62,344 nucleotides of DNA, taken from NCBI GenBank assembly GCA_964517005.1, contig CAZFAJ010000008.1, forward strand, positions 1 to 62,344, read 5' to 3'. Numbering within the stretch: position 1 is the first letter of the stretch; each line of letters begins with the position of its first letter. This document shows, piece after piece, positions 33,684 to 43,123 of the stretch. This DNA is from CAYVBJ01 sp964517005 (GTDB lineage: Bacteria; Bacteroidota; Rhodothermia; Balneolales; Balneolaceae). The notes under the pieces were generated by a model that was not told where the DNA came from, did not search any database, and was given only the letters and a program-made list of their open reading frames with translations. The translations under genes were made by a program, and so were the position numbers.

Positions 33684-34616
33684 ATGAACTTTAAAATCCT
33701 GGTAATCGATGACGATGAGCCCATTCATATGTTCATTGATAAAATGCTTGAAAGTGAATACTCTGTATTACATGCATACGATGCACAGGAAGGAATCGAC
33801 ATTCTCTCTAGAGACCCGGTAAATCTTGTTCTGTGTGATATCCATATGCCCGGTATGAGTGGCCTCGAATTCTTGGAGTCAATTGTTAGTGATGCCAAAA
33901 AGCGTGATGTCCCATTTTTAATCATGACAAGCCTTCCTACAGTTGAAAAAGAGAAAAAGGCATTAGAGCTGGGGGCTGCAGATTTCATTGATAAAGCCTC
34001 TTTCTTCAAAGATGAAAAAGAGGAAATTCGAAATCGAATCCAGATGAAACTGGTTACTGATGTAGGTGGAGCTGAACTTGCTGATGGATTGAAAGTCAGT
34101 AAAAAAGAACTTGCCTCTGCTCTGATGGATGAAGTGATGACCGGCGATTTTTTTACAGTATCCAGAAAGCTTTGTATGGAAATACGGCATCATTTTTCAT
34201 TGAATCACATTTTCTTCTGGACAGTCAGGTCCGGAGAACCTCAGGTTATTTTAAGTATTGGAACTGATTCATTCCATGATTTCGGTCCGACAGATTTGAA
34301 ACAGGAAAAATCGTTTCATAACTTTTTAAACAAAAAAAAACCTTACCTGACTAACCACGTGTATGATGGGGATACAGGTATTTTCAGTGAAAAGTCCAAA
34401 GAAGAAAATTTACCATCTGAAATTGGCGTTCCGCTTTTTGCGATCAGTGACAGGGATTTGATTAATAATAAAATGAAAATTCCGAAAGGAACCGAACTGT
34501 TTGGGTTTCTTGTGATGAAGAGAAATGCTTTAATTACCACAGAAGAATTTCAGTTTATCTCACGTTTTGTAATACAGAGCGGAACTATCTTATGGAGATT
34601 ATTTAAAAAGATCTGA
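33684..34616 (+). CDS. Response regulator with unassigned C-terminal domain
   Basis: 310 residues. Receiver domain 1-125 with acidic pocket Asp9-Asp11, phospho-acceptor Asp52 (LCDIHMPG), Thr82 and Lys104. The remaining 180 residues have no DNA-binding helix-turn-helix that I recognise; the spacing of hydrophobic strands from about 165 suggests a GAF-like sensor fold. No histidine kinase is adjacent. It converges on the next minus-strand gene 6 bp away. Output is unknown. Confidence 0.75.
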   Translation: MNFKILVIDDDEPIHMFIDKMLESEYSVLHAYDAQEGIDILSRDPVNLVLCDIHMPGMSGLEFLESIVSDAKKRDVPFLIMTSLPTVEKEKKALELGAADFIDKASFFKDEKEEIRNRIQMKLVTDVGGAELADGLKVSKKELASALMDEVMTGDFFTVSRKLCMEIRHHFSLNHIFFWTVRSGEPQVILSIGTDSFHDFGPTDLKQEKSFHNFLNKKKPYLTNHVYDGDTGIFSEKSKEENLPSEIGVPLFAISDRDLINNKMKIPKGTELFGFLVMKRNALITTEEFQFISRFVIQSGTILWRLFKKI

Positions 34617-34622
34617 AGCCTG

Positions 34623-35009
34623 TTATTTTTTACGGCCCTTAAGCCTGATCCATGCCCATATTACGGATCCCATGTAGCCGGAAATAATGCCCACACCCAT
34701 AGCTACCAGTAAAGCCAGGCTTAACTGGCTATGGATATAATTCGAGACAATCACACCTCCGACAAAATGCAAAACAACGGCAAGCACATATCCAATTGTA
34801 AAAGACGAGACCATATCTCTCCTGTTCATTGAAATAAAAAAGAGGGAAATAAACGAAACAGAAATACCTATCAAAAGCCAAAGCCCCAGAAAGGAGAGGT
34901 TTGTAAAATCAATATCCCGCAGCGGCCGCGTCCACATTGGCAAGCCGGCACCGATTGTAGCCAATAGCAGTGCAATTGTTTTGTATTTTTGACGGTCAGC
35001 AGCAATCAT
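34623..35009 (-). CDS. Small four-helix membrane protein, unrecognised
   Basis: 128 residues with four hydrophobic segments (about 10-27, 37-58, 68-90, 97-120) and a basic C-terminus (RLKGRKK). I do not recognise a family. The gene is flanked by a 6-bp convergent gap and, upstream, by 292 bp that hold no gene or clear structure. Confidence 0.6.
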   Translation of the reverse strand: MIAADRQKYKTIALLLATIGAGLPMWTRPLRDIDFTNLSFLGLWLLIGISVSFISLFFISMNRRDMVSSFTIGYVLAVVLHFVGGVIVSNYIHSQLSLALLVAMGVGIISGYMGSVIWAWIRLKGRKK

Positions 35010-35301
35010 AGGATGATAAGGTAAATAAAAAAGTCAAGATATTTATATCGACAGGCCCAAAAGTGTTGTCAAATTTTCGAATATTTTAATAACTTCAAAT
35101 CCTGATTCCGAATAACTAAAACAAGTAGTTATATGGATTGTCTCGTAAAATAGAAAGTCGTTTTTGTCAGTAGTCAGTTGTTGACAGACAATGGACAACT
35201 AAAAACAACAAACTTAAACCGGCTTGGGGCCGCGCAGGCAGACATTTTGAAAAGCCTTAACCGATTTCCCGATGGAAATTCTGTCACTATTTTTCTCTCT
35301 C

Positions 35302-37623
35302 CTATTTTGGCACGGACGCTTTGATTTCTGCAAGCAGTGCGTCATAGCCGGATTTTCTGATAGCCTCCTTTACCCTCTCCTGATTTTTCTGAGAATCGCA
35401 TAGTGCAATTATGGCACCGCCTCCGCCTCCACCGGTCAGTTTTGCACCAAGTGCTCCGTTGTTACGGGAAATTTCTACAAGCTCTTCTACTTCCGGGGAT
35501 GAAACACGAAGCACATTCAGATAGCCGTGGTTCAGGTTCATAATCATACCGAGTCTTTCAAGGTCATAGTTTTCGATGGCTTCACGTGAGGCAAGTGCCA
35601 GCTCATCCATCTGTTCAAATATTTTTTGATGCCATTCGGGATATTTTTTTTGAGCTTCCCGCACCCGTGATACCATCTTTGCCGTCATGCTTTCGATACC
35701 GCTTAAGCCAATCACAATCGGTATCGGGTTTTCCAATGTAATAGTTTCCATCTTTGGCGGTTCTCCTTTTTGAAACATAATCAGGTTCCCATATGTGGAG
35801 ACCGTATTATCAATTCCTGATGCTCCGCCATGTACGATATGTTCAGACTTCAGAGACAATTCCTGCACCTCTTTGTCCGTAAGGCCCAAATTAAACTGGT
35901 CATTCAGAGCACGGATAATGGCAACGGCAAGTGCAGCCGATCCTCCCATTCCCATTGCTCTTGGCACTTCCGGGAATATCTCCAGATTCAGTCCTTTATT
36001 CCGGAGATTGAGTGAATCAAGTATCATTTCAAGAGAGAGATAGATCGAATACTTATGATCAGCTCCGAATTCAAGTTTTTGTTCAACACCCCACCTCGGT
36101 ATCATTACATGAACATCCTGATCCTCGGTCCGGGGCCATGCCCGTGCTTTCATTTTCAATGTGATCGGCGAGGCAACAGCATGGGTTCCATGTACCACAG
36201 AGTGTTCACCGGCGATAATTATTTTTCCATATCCAAATGCGGTATGATCATCGGGTTCCTGTTCAATAACAGCAGTTCCGGCTTTCAGCTTCTGTTGCTG
36301 TAACTCATTAATTATTTCTTTTGCTTTCCAGACCTTGATTTCTCCGCTTTCAACAAGTCTTTCCAAAACCTGTTCAAATATATTGGCCGGAGCACCGGCA
36401 GTACTTGTTACACTGCGCGCATGAAGGGTCATATGACCACGCTGAATCCCTTCTGTTCCGAGAGCTCTCAGAGCTGAAAAATTCTGGGCAAGGCCAACAG
36501 CTCCCATAACCTCTGCCAGCTCTGTTGCTGATCCAATATTTAAAATTCGATGGGCTATCCCGACTGCTTTATTTGAATTCAGGGAACCGCCTACAATTCC
36601 GACTTTCAGTGGGATATCTATGGTTCCCACCAGGTTTCCCTGGTCACTTTTAAACCAGTTTGTGAGTGATGTATACCGGTTTCCCCGTGCTGCATAAGCA
36701 TGGGCGGCAGCTTCAATGGCCCGCCAGTCATTCCCGGTGGCAATGGCTACGGGATCAATTCCATTCATGATCCCTTTATTATGAGTTGCGGCCCGGTAAG
36801 GATCTGTTGCCGCAAATTCAGCAGCACGTATAATGCCGTCGCGCACCTGTTCTCCAGAAGAACTGTTGAAAACGAGCTGTTCAACGGGTATCTCACATCT
36901 TGCTCTCACCATGGCACGGTCTGTCAGGTTCGAAAGAATCCGAAGATAGACTTTTCCATTTGTAATTTTCTCGATTAACGGAGCCACTCCCTCACACATG
37001 CTGTTCACAAGATTTGCACCCATGGCATCTCTCGTATCAACCAGCAGGTGAACCACTACCATGCTTCCCGCATGCCGCGACTGTGGATAGATCATTACTT
37101 CAAGGTCTGTTGCGCCGCCGCCACGCGAAACCATATTCGGATGCAGGCTGTTTGCAAGATTTATAATCTCATTTTTTTCCTGCAATATAGAATGGCGAAC
37201 TTTCATCGGGTGGGATACGTCAACAAGCTGAATCTGTCCGATAAGAATCGGTTCATCTGATTCTGCTATAAACCCGCCCGTATTCCGGACTACCTTAGCA
37301 GCAGAGCTAACTGCAGCCAGAATTGATGGTTCTTCAACTACCATCGGAACAACATAGGGCTTGTTATTAATTACGAAGTTCAGTCCAAGGCCCATTGGCA
37401 GACCAAACACGCCAATTACATTCTCAATCATTTTGTCAGCATCTCCATCCGATAAAATCTGATGCTGGTCAGCAAGTGTCAGGTAATCTTCCGTATTAAT
37501 GATTCCCTTTTCATTCAGGACCTTCAACCGGTTTTCAACACTCTGTTTATAAAACTTTGGGATCCGGGATTTATCTAACTGAATATCCCTCTTTTCTGTT
37601 ATACTCCGGTCATTTGTACTCAT
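35302..37623 (-). CDS. Fused HMG-CoA reductase (class II) / mevalonate kinase
   Basis: 773 residues joining two consecutive mevalonate enzymes. Residues 1 to about 445 are an HMG-CoA reductase: VVEEPS (95-100), DAMGANLVNSM for the nicotinamide cofactor, GNDWRAIEAAAHAYA (297-311), and RGHMTLHARS with catalytic His401. The glycine-rich GLGLNF and VEEPS contexts are of the class II, bacterial type. After a linker near 445-462, residues 463-773 are a GHMP kinase: GEHSVVHG (472-479), the ATP loop MGMGGSAALA (557-566), HGGASGIDN (598-606) and LTGGGGGG (729-736). HGGASGIDN matches mevalonate kinase. No frameshift or stop separates the halves. Phosphomevalonate kinase is immediately upstream. Confidence 0.9.
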   Translation of the reverse strand: MSTNDRSITEKRDIQLDKSRIPKFYKQSVENRLKVLNEKGIINTEDYLTLADQHQILSDGDADKMIENVIGVFGLPMGLGLNFVINNKPYVVPMVVEEPSILAAVSSAAKVVRNTGGFIAESDEPILIGQIQLVDVSHPMKVRHSILQEKNEIINLANSLHPNMVSRGGGATDLEVMIYPQSRHAGSMVVVHLLVDTRDAMGANLVNSMCEGVAPLIEKITNGKVYLRILSNLTDRAMVRARCEIPVEQLVFNSSSGEQVRDGIIRAAEFAATDPYRAATHNKGIMNGIDPVAIATGNDWRAIEAAAHAYAARGNRYTSLTNWFKSDQGNLVGTIDIPLKVGIVGGSLNSNKAVGIAHRILNIGSATELAEVMGAVGLAQNFSALRALGTEGIQRGHMTLHARSVTSTAGAPANIFEQVLERLVESGEIKVWKAKEIINELQQQKLKAGTAVIEQEPDDHTAFGYGKIIIAGEHSVVHGTHAVASPITLKMKARAWPRTEDQDVHVMIPRWGVEQKLEFGADHKYSIYLSLEMILDSLNLRNKGLNLEIFPEVPRAMGMGGSAALAVAIIRALNDQFNLGLTDKEVQELSLKSEHIVHGGASGIDNTVSTYGNLIMFQKGEPPKMETITLENPIPIVIGLSGIESMTAKMVSRVREAQKKYPEWHQKIFEQMDELALASREAIENYDLERLGMIMNLNHGYLNVLRVSSPEVEELVEISRNNGALGAKLTGGGGGGAIIALCDSQKNQERVKEAIRKSGYDALLAEIKASVPK

Positions 37624-37627
37624 AAGT

Positions 37628-38689
37628 TCAACTCACCTGTATGCCTTCTTTTTGTATCGATAATTCCAGAATTTCAAAAGATGTTTGATTAATAGCTGAT
37701 ATAATTTGTTGCAATGTATCATCATTTGAGCAAAAAGCCAGCCCAATGTCACCGCCGCCTGCACCGGAGGGTTTGTATGTCCCGCCTGCGCCCCTGATTA
37801 TGTGGGATAATTTTCTATGGGCTTCCGATATAATATCGGTTCCGCTGCTGTTGCCAAGTATGCGTTCCAAATCCTCAAAAGCCGGAATTATTTCCAAAAA
37901 TCCTGATACATCACCGGATCGAAAAGCGTTACATCCTTCCTCACACAGATCTGTCATCTTATTCATAACGCGCGTGAAAGCCCCGGGAGCGGCTGTACGG
38001 AATCTGTTTACTGTTTCTACAAAAGAGCGTGTAGAAGCGGAAGCTCCGGTCCAGATAGGAATCACTTTCAATTCATCCGGCCACTCCAGATTTACAATTT
38101 TACCATCGAATGATTCTTTCAATTCCGGCATACGGTATTGAATAACTCCACCCGATGCACTGGCTGCAATATCAACACCGCTTCCCAATTCACCTTGTGC
38201 CAGGCGATGTACATTGAGTGCTTCCTGAAACAACTCGTTAGCCCAGACATCTTTTCCCATGAAATCACTCAGTGCCTGTAAAAAAGCAACCGTTAATGCA
38301 GCACTGGAACCAAGTCCAAGTTTTTGTTTTGATTTTTGATGATAAAAATCTTCCGTGTCAATCCGGATATCAGCGCTCTCTAAATTATAGTCGGAGTCTG
38401 AAATCAGGTGTTTTAAGATGGCAGTAACAAATCGGAGTTTTTTGTATACAGCATGGTTTACAGATTCCGGGAAAACGGGGTCTCCATTTTTATCAATCTC
38501 AAATTCCAGGTCATTCAGGCCAAGATTCGGAGCTGTAAAATGGAAAAATGAATTGCTGCTTGGCGTGATCTCTACTTTACAGTATCTGTCTACGGCAGCA
38601 ACCAGCGCAGGTGCATGTTCCAGCACTGCATATTCGCCAAGTAAAATAAGTTTTCCGGGGGCCTCAACTTTTATTTTAGTTTTTATCAT
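37628..38689 (-). CDS. Phosphomevalonate kinase
   Basis: 353 residues, GHMP kinase that phosphorylates mevalonate-5-phosphate. Motifs: APGKLILLGEYAV (10-22), GLGSSAAL (125-132), GSGVDIAAS (169-177), SGAGGGD (308-314). The last, with GGTYKPSG before it, is typical of phosphomevalonate kinase rather than mevalonate kinase. It lies between mvaD upstream and the fused reductase-kinase downstream (4-bp gap), so the order of transcription is mvaD, this gene, fusion. Confidence 0.9.
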   Translation of the reverse strand: MIKTKIKVEAPGKLILLGEYAVLEHAPALVAAVDRYCKVEITPSSNSFFHFTAPNLGLNDLEFEIDKNGDPVFPESVNHAVYKKLRFVTAILKHLISDSDYNLESADIRIDTEDFYHQKSKQKLGLGSSAALTVAFLQALSDFMGKDVWANELFQEALNVHRLAQGELGSGVDIAASASGGVIQYRMPELKESFDGKIVNLEWPDELKVIPIWTGASASTRSFVETVNRFRTAAPGAFTRVMNKMTDLCEEGCNAFRSGDVSGFLEIIPAFEDLERILGNSSGTDIISEAHRKLSHIIRGAGGTYKPSGAGGGDIGLAFCSNDDTLQQIISAINQTSFEILELSIQKEGIQVS

Positions 38690-38700
38690 GCTGTCTCTGT

Positions 38701-39726
38701 TTATTTCAAAAAATCATTATATGCACCGGGGCCGGGCCGCGCAGAGATAACCTTCTCGACCCCGGCAATCGACTCAAGTACATTTTGAATGTAATCGATA
38801 CTTTCAGGTAAGCAAAGTACTTTTACCTGCGGTCCCGCATCCATTGTAATATATGCCGGTATGCCGGTTTCACGTAACTGCCAGATCTTATGAATTGTTT
38901 CGGTAGTCGTTGCGTTCCAGTAGAGTATGGGAGGACTTGCTGAAAGTGCAAGTCCGTGCATTTTGAAACTACTGTGCTCAGCCAGAATACCCATTTTTTC
39001 AAAATCTTTTTCTGCGAGGGCCTCTTTCATATTATTAATATCCAGTGAAGAGCTTTTTACCCATGCTGTGTAGAAAGGTGAAGTGTCTGCAGTACGCATC
39101 ATTCCGGCAGTAGAGCCGATTGATTTTTTTTCACTGGATGTTATCGCAATCAGCATCCTAACATCCCAGTGTTCACAGTCATAAAGCTGGACAGCATAAT
39201 CCTCATCATCTGTTTCGCTGTCTCCGCATTTCATCTCTACAAAACCTCCAAATAGTGACCGGGCAGCAGAACCGGATCCCTGTCTTGCTATTTGCGAAAG
39301 TTGCTTCCGGTCTAATTCTTTTCCATAGCTTGCAGAAGCCGCCATAGTCAGTGCGGCAAACCCGGATGCCGAAGAGGCAAGACCCGCGCCGGTTGGAAAA
39401 TTGTTTATACTGTCGATCACCAGTTTTGGTCTGTCGGGATACTCGTACAGAATATCCAGAAATTTTTCCACCTTCATAACCTGGTCATCAGATGCAGGCT
39501 TACCATTTAGGATAAATTGATCCCGGCGGATTGATTCATCTACCTGAACCGTGGTTTCTGTTTTCAAAGCATCCAGAGTCATCGATAGAGAACCAACGGC
39601 GGGAAGATTCAAGTCTATATTCCGTTTACCCCAGTATTTAACAAGTGCAATATTGGCATGTGCCACCGCCCTGACAGTATTAGGCCGGATCTCATTTGTA
39701 TATGTGGTTTCTGATGTTTTTTTCAC
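38701..39726 (-). CDS. mvaD: Diphosphomevalonate decarboxylase
   Basis: 341 residues from a GTG start. Converts diphosphomevalonate to isopentenyl diphosphate with ATP. The signature AHANIALVKYWGKRN (22-36) and the ATP loop GAGLASSASG (113-122) are diagnostic; the later TMDAGPQVKVLC also matches. It is first in the mevalonate group, 11 bp before phosphomevalonate kinase. An isopentenyl diphosphate isomerase is not in the window. Confidence 0.95.
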   Translation of the reverse strand: MKKTSETTYTNEIRPNTVRAVAHANIALVKYWGKRNIDLNLPAVGSLSMTLDALKTETTVQVDESIRRDQFILNGKPASDDQVMKVEKFLDILYEYPDRPKLVIDSINNFPTGAGLASSASGFAALTMAASASYGKELDRKQLSQIARQGSGSAARSLFGGFVEMKCGDSETDDEDYAVQLYDCEHWDVRMLIAITSSEKKSIGSTAGMMRTADTSPFYTAWVKSSSLDINNMKEALAEKDFEKMGILAEHSSFKMHGLALSASPPILYWNATTTETIHKIWQLRETGIPAYITMDAGPQVKVLCLPESIDYIQNVLESIAGVEKVISARPGPGAYNDFLK

Positions 39727-39990
39727 GTGTGAGAAAAAACAGATTCAGGATAATTGTCTATATATGTAATAGTCTGAAGTACAATGAATATAACAAGCAG
39801 ACTGATTGATATCATGCAATTGTATAAATTTATCAACTAAATATAGTATTTAAACTCTGCCAATGCACTTTTAAGTTCTGTTTATATCAAAAAGTTTATG
39901 TAATGAGTGCTATTCACAAATACTTAGATCAGATCTGCAAATGCCGAAGGCATGTCGGGGGTTTAAATTTTAAAAATGGCAATTCCTTTT

Positions 39991-40815
39991 TTACTCTTTG
40001 TAAGTAAGCACCCGGCCCCACAGACTTTTGGTTCCCCAGATACCTCTTCGAAGTGTTTCAAGCTGAACAATCTGGCTGTGATCCACAAAAAGGTTTACCT
40101 CTGGCCCGTAGTTTTTAATATACCATGCAAAAACATCCGGTTCTGCTGCTTCAAACATGAGTTTCTCCAGCCCGATCTCATTAATAAACTGTGCCGGCAC
40201 ATCTGTTCTCCAGGGATCGGCGTTTTCGGTTATTCCCTCCGACTCAATCATAATCATATAGGCACCGTTTTCAACAAATTTCTTTGCCTGCTTTATGGCA
40301 AATCCGGTATCAAGTGTTCCTTCTGATTCCAGTTCACCTGTTGCTGTATCCCCGCCGGCCCCAAACTGTATACCTATTTCCGGTTTCGCTTTCAAACCGG
40401 CTTTCTGCACTTTCTCTATTAATCTAAGCCAGTCATCAGTTGGAATTGTGATGAACCCGGCAGAGAGCTCAATAATGTCAAAACCAACTTCCTTGCAGGT
40501 TTTTACATAACGGTCAAATACTTCCGGTCCCTGAGTCAGTACATATTCAGCAAAACCGCCGGTTGATACAAGCACATTATTTTCATGAGCGGTATCAATC
40601 AGTTTTTTCAGATGGTCCGCATCAATCAGGCTGAAAGAACCGCCCGAAAATTTGAGTGCATCCACATATTTGCCCATAGTTCCAAGTATATCGTTCAGGT
40701 AATTAGGACCCATAACTGCGTAATAAGGACCCCTGATTTCAGTCACACCTGTTTTTCGCGGTTTTTCTTCCCGCTTATTTTTACGTATAAAATCGAAAGG
40801 ATTCTCTTTTGACAT
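39991..40815 (-). CDS. ComA-family (phosphosulfolactate synthase-like) protein
   Basis: 274 residues. The sequence matches the PF02679 family, a TIM-barrel enzyme that in archaea adds sulfite to phosphoenolpyruvate (first step of coenzyme M synthesis), and in plants includes heat-tolerance protein HSA32. Visible family pieces: GVTEIRGPYYAVMG, VDALKFSGGSFSL, STGGFAEYVL, IELSAGFI, KPEIGIQFG and MIMIESEGIT. No comB or comC is nearby, so true coenzyme M synthesis is doubtful. It follows the PrpD-like gene by 23 bp and is probably co-transcribed. Function in bacteria is open. Confidence 0.8.
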   Translation of the reverse strand: MSKENPFDFIRKNKREEKPRKTGVTEIRGPYYAVMGPNYLNDILGTMGKYVDALKFSGGSFSLIDADHLKKLIDTAHENNVLVSTGGFAEYVLTQGPEVFDRYVKTCKEVGFDIIELSAGFITIPTDDWLRLIEKVQKAGLKAKPEIGIQFGAGGDTATGELESEGTLDTGFAIKQAKKFVENGAYMIMIESEGITENADPWRTDVPAQFINEIGLEKLMFEAAEPDVFAWYIKNYGPEVNLFVDHSQIVQLETLRRGIWGTKSLWGRVLTYKE

Positions 40816-40838
40816 AATGATTGTTCTTTAGTCTTTGG

Positions 40839-42218
40839 TTACTGTTTCTGCTCCGTTTTTACTTCAACTTTTTTCAGTAATTCGAAAAGATCAGCTACTG
40901 TGTAGCTTTCAAATTGCTGAATCATTTCAATAATTTTTTCTCTTAATTCTCTGGATGTATAAGGCTCAGCAAGGTTGTGAAATTTATCAATAAGCGTATC
41001 CCATCCTGCCGGTCTGGTATGAAATCCTTCATAATCAAATTTCTCTTTTTCGTAAGTCTGACCGTTTTTCATCCGGATTGTGATTTTAACCGGCATCTGA
41101 TCCGGGAAGCGGCCGGAGTATTCCTGGTTTTCGCTTACATGAACTTTTTTAAGCAGGCTTTGAATATCTTCACGTTCGATGCGGCTTTTTTCATACTGTT
41201 CGGGCAATACCTGTCCATCCAGAAGTGCAGCAGCCACCATATAATTCAGGCTGTGGTCGGCCTCTTCTTTATTTCTTACGACGGTTTTGTCCCCCTCTTC
41301 GCCACCGCCGATAATATGATAAGCAACATCAAATATTTCAATAAGGATTTCATCAATTTCTTCAGGCCTGATCTCATTCTCATGTTTTAATTCAAGTGCT
41401 CCTTCAAGGGTAGATTGGGAGTGAATTTCGGCATTATATTTTTTTATAATTGTACCCAGCACTTTGTCAGTTCCTTCTTTCTTCCAGTCGATTTTAAACT
41501 GACCGGCAATTGAGTCCATAAATCCCTTGTTTCCCTCAAAAACTGACTCAGGCCCGGTGATTCCGTGCCTGGCCATATAACACGCATGTGTAGCTCCAAA
41601 CGCCGTATGCGGAAAAGCAAATCCCTTCCAGTTCGAAAGAGCACCCGTTCTCGATACTCTCAGTGCATTTAGTGCCGTTCCGGCCATTGCCAGAGCGTTA
41701 GCGGATTGATCTTTGGAAAGTCCAAGTGCTTTTGAAACACCTGCTGCAACTGAATAAGATCCCTGAGTTGTATGATCAAACCCCTTATCACGGACCGGTG
41801 CTTCATCACTCAGCCGGCACTGAACCTGGTATGCAATTGCCAGCGCGGTCAGGAAATCTGTTCCATTTAGCTCAGTTTGTTCACCAGCTGCCAAAACAGA
41901 GCCTATATTATCACTTGGGTGACAAGTTTCACCTTTTGCAAGGTAACTGTCATTATAATCCAGGTAACGGACCAGTGCACTGTTGTAAAGTGCTGCACGG
42001 TCAGGTGCCGTCTTTGTGCCTCCGATCAGAGTTGCTATGGGATTTCCGCCAAGCTCTTTAACGTGTGAGCGGAGTGCCCGTACCGGGCTGCCATCAACCG
42101 CTCCAATCGCTGTGCCAATAGAATCCAATAATCGCTTTTTTAGCTGATTAACTTCTTCAAGCGATAATTTTTTAAACTCTGTTCTGTCAATATAATCTGC
42201 TATTTCATGAACTATCAT
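40839..42218 (-). CDS. MmgE/PrpD family protein
   Basis: 459 residues, similar throughout to 2-methylcitrate dehydratase and cis-aconitate decarboxylase proteins. The block YLDYNDSYLAKGETCHPSDNIG (around residues 87-108) carries the conserved Asp and His of the family, followed by AGVSKALGLSKDQSANALAMAG. Neither prpB nor prpC is nearby, so use in propionate breakdown is not supported by context. It lies upstream of the ComA-like gene, and the pair probably acts together on a small acid. 143 bp separate it from the ABC genes. Confidence 0.85.
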   Translation of the reverse strand: MIVHEIADYIDRTEFKKLSLEEVNQLKKRLLDSIGTAIGAVDGSPVRALRSHVKELGGNPIATLIGGTKTAPDRAALYNSALVRYLDYNDSYLAKGETCHPSDNIGSVLAAGEQTELNGTDFLTALAIAYQVQCRLSDEAPVRDKGFDHTTQGSYSVAAGVSKALGLSKDQSANALAMAGTALNALRVSRTGALSNWKGFAFPHTAFGATHACYMARHGITGPESVFEGNKGFMDSIAGQFKIDWKKEGTDKVLGTIIKKYNAEIHSQSTLEGALELKHENEIRPEEIDEILIEIFDVAYHIIGGGEEGDKTVVRNKEEADHSLNYMVAAALLDGQVLPEQYEKSRIEREDIQSLLKKVHVSENQEYSGRFPDQMPVKITIRMKNGQTYEKEKFDYEGFHTRPAGWDTLIDKFHNLAEPYTSRELREKIIEMIQQFESYTVADLFELLKKVEVKTEQKQ

Positions 42219-42361
42219 TCCCTTCCTCTCATCCTAAAAAAAGATTTTTCTCTTGTACTTACTTTATCAACAAATTCCCGGTGTTTTACATTTCCTCTAT
42301 CATCAGGGTAAGTAGAATTCAGAGAAAAAACGCGGATTTTAGAGAAGCTGTATTGGAGTAG

Positions 42362-43123
42362 TTATAACCAGCCGAGATTTTCGGCCCGCCCGGCTCCCGA
42401 TTCTATATATTCCTGGAATATTTCGCTCAGGCTGGAATCATTCCGGAGTTCACGGCGCGACTGTGCATCAAGATAAGCGATTATTTTACCTTCATTCAGA
42501 ATGGCAATGTCGTCACAGAGATTTTCAACTACTTCAAGTATATGGCTTGTAATGAATATTGTTACACCTTTGGCTTTTAACTTTTTAAGCACATTTTTCA
42601 TTCTCCCGATGGATATCACATCTACGCTTTCAAAAGGCTCGTCCAGGAACAGTAACTTTGGTTCAGTTAAGACAGATGTGCAAAATGCCAGTTTTTTCCG
42701 GCTTCCTGAGGAGAGCTGCTTTACTTTGATGTGTGTAAATTCAGTGATCTCAAAATAGTTGAAAAGTGAGGTGATCTTATCGTTCAGTTCATGCCCTGTA
42801 ATTCCGTACATTTCACAAACGTAGGTAATGAACTCAAAACTCGTAAAATTTTCAAACAGCAGCGGCGGCTGTAAGACCGAGGCCACATCTTTCTTGATTT
42901 TGAGTTCATTGGAGCTGTTCAGTTCCAGATTGTTGATTGTGATCTCCCCTTCACCAAAATCAAGCAATCCGGTCAGGATTCCGATCAGTGTGCTTTTCCC
43001 TGCGCCATTCGGTCCGATAAGCCCGAATATACTGCCACCCGGTACTTCCAGATCAAGGTCTTTCAATACCGGAGTTTTATCGTAGGATTTTGACAGGTTT
43101 TTAATAATCAGAGCTCGTTCCAT
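42362..43123 (-). CDS. ABC transporter ATP-binding protein
   Basis: 253 residues. Walker A GPNGAGKST (37-45), signature LSSGS (137-141), Walker B LLFLDEP (157-163), switch His in FITSH. The form is that of ABC-2-type exporters. Its 5' end overlaps the 3' end of the adjacent permease gene by 16 bp, so it is last in the order permease, permease, ATPase. The D-loop reads ESVD, a common variant. Substrate unknown. Confidence 0.92.
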   Translation of the reverse strand: MERALIIKNLSKSYDKTPVLKDLDLEVPGGSIFGLIGPNGAGKSTLIGILTGLLDFGEGEITINNLELNSSNELKIKKDVASVLQPPLLFENFTSFEFITYVCEMYGITGHELNDKITSLFNYFEITEFTHIKVKQLSSGSRKKLAFCTSVLTEPKLLFLDEPFESVDVISIGRMKNVLKKLKAKGVTIFITSHILEVVENLCDDIAILNEGKIIAYLDAQSRRELRNDSSLSEIFQEYIESGAGRAENLGWL

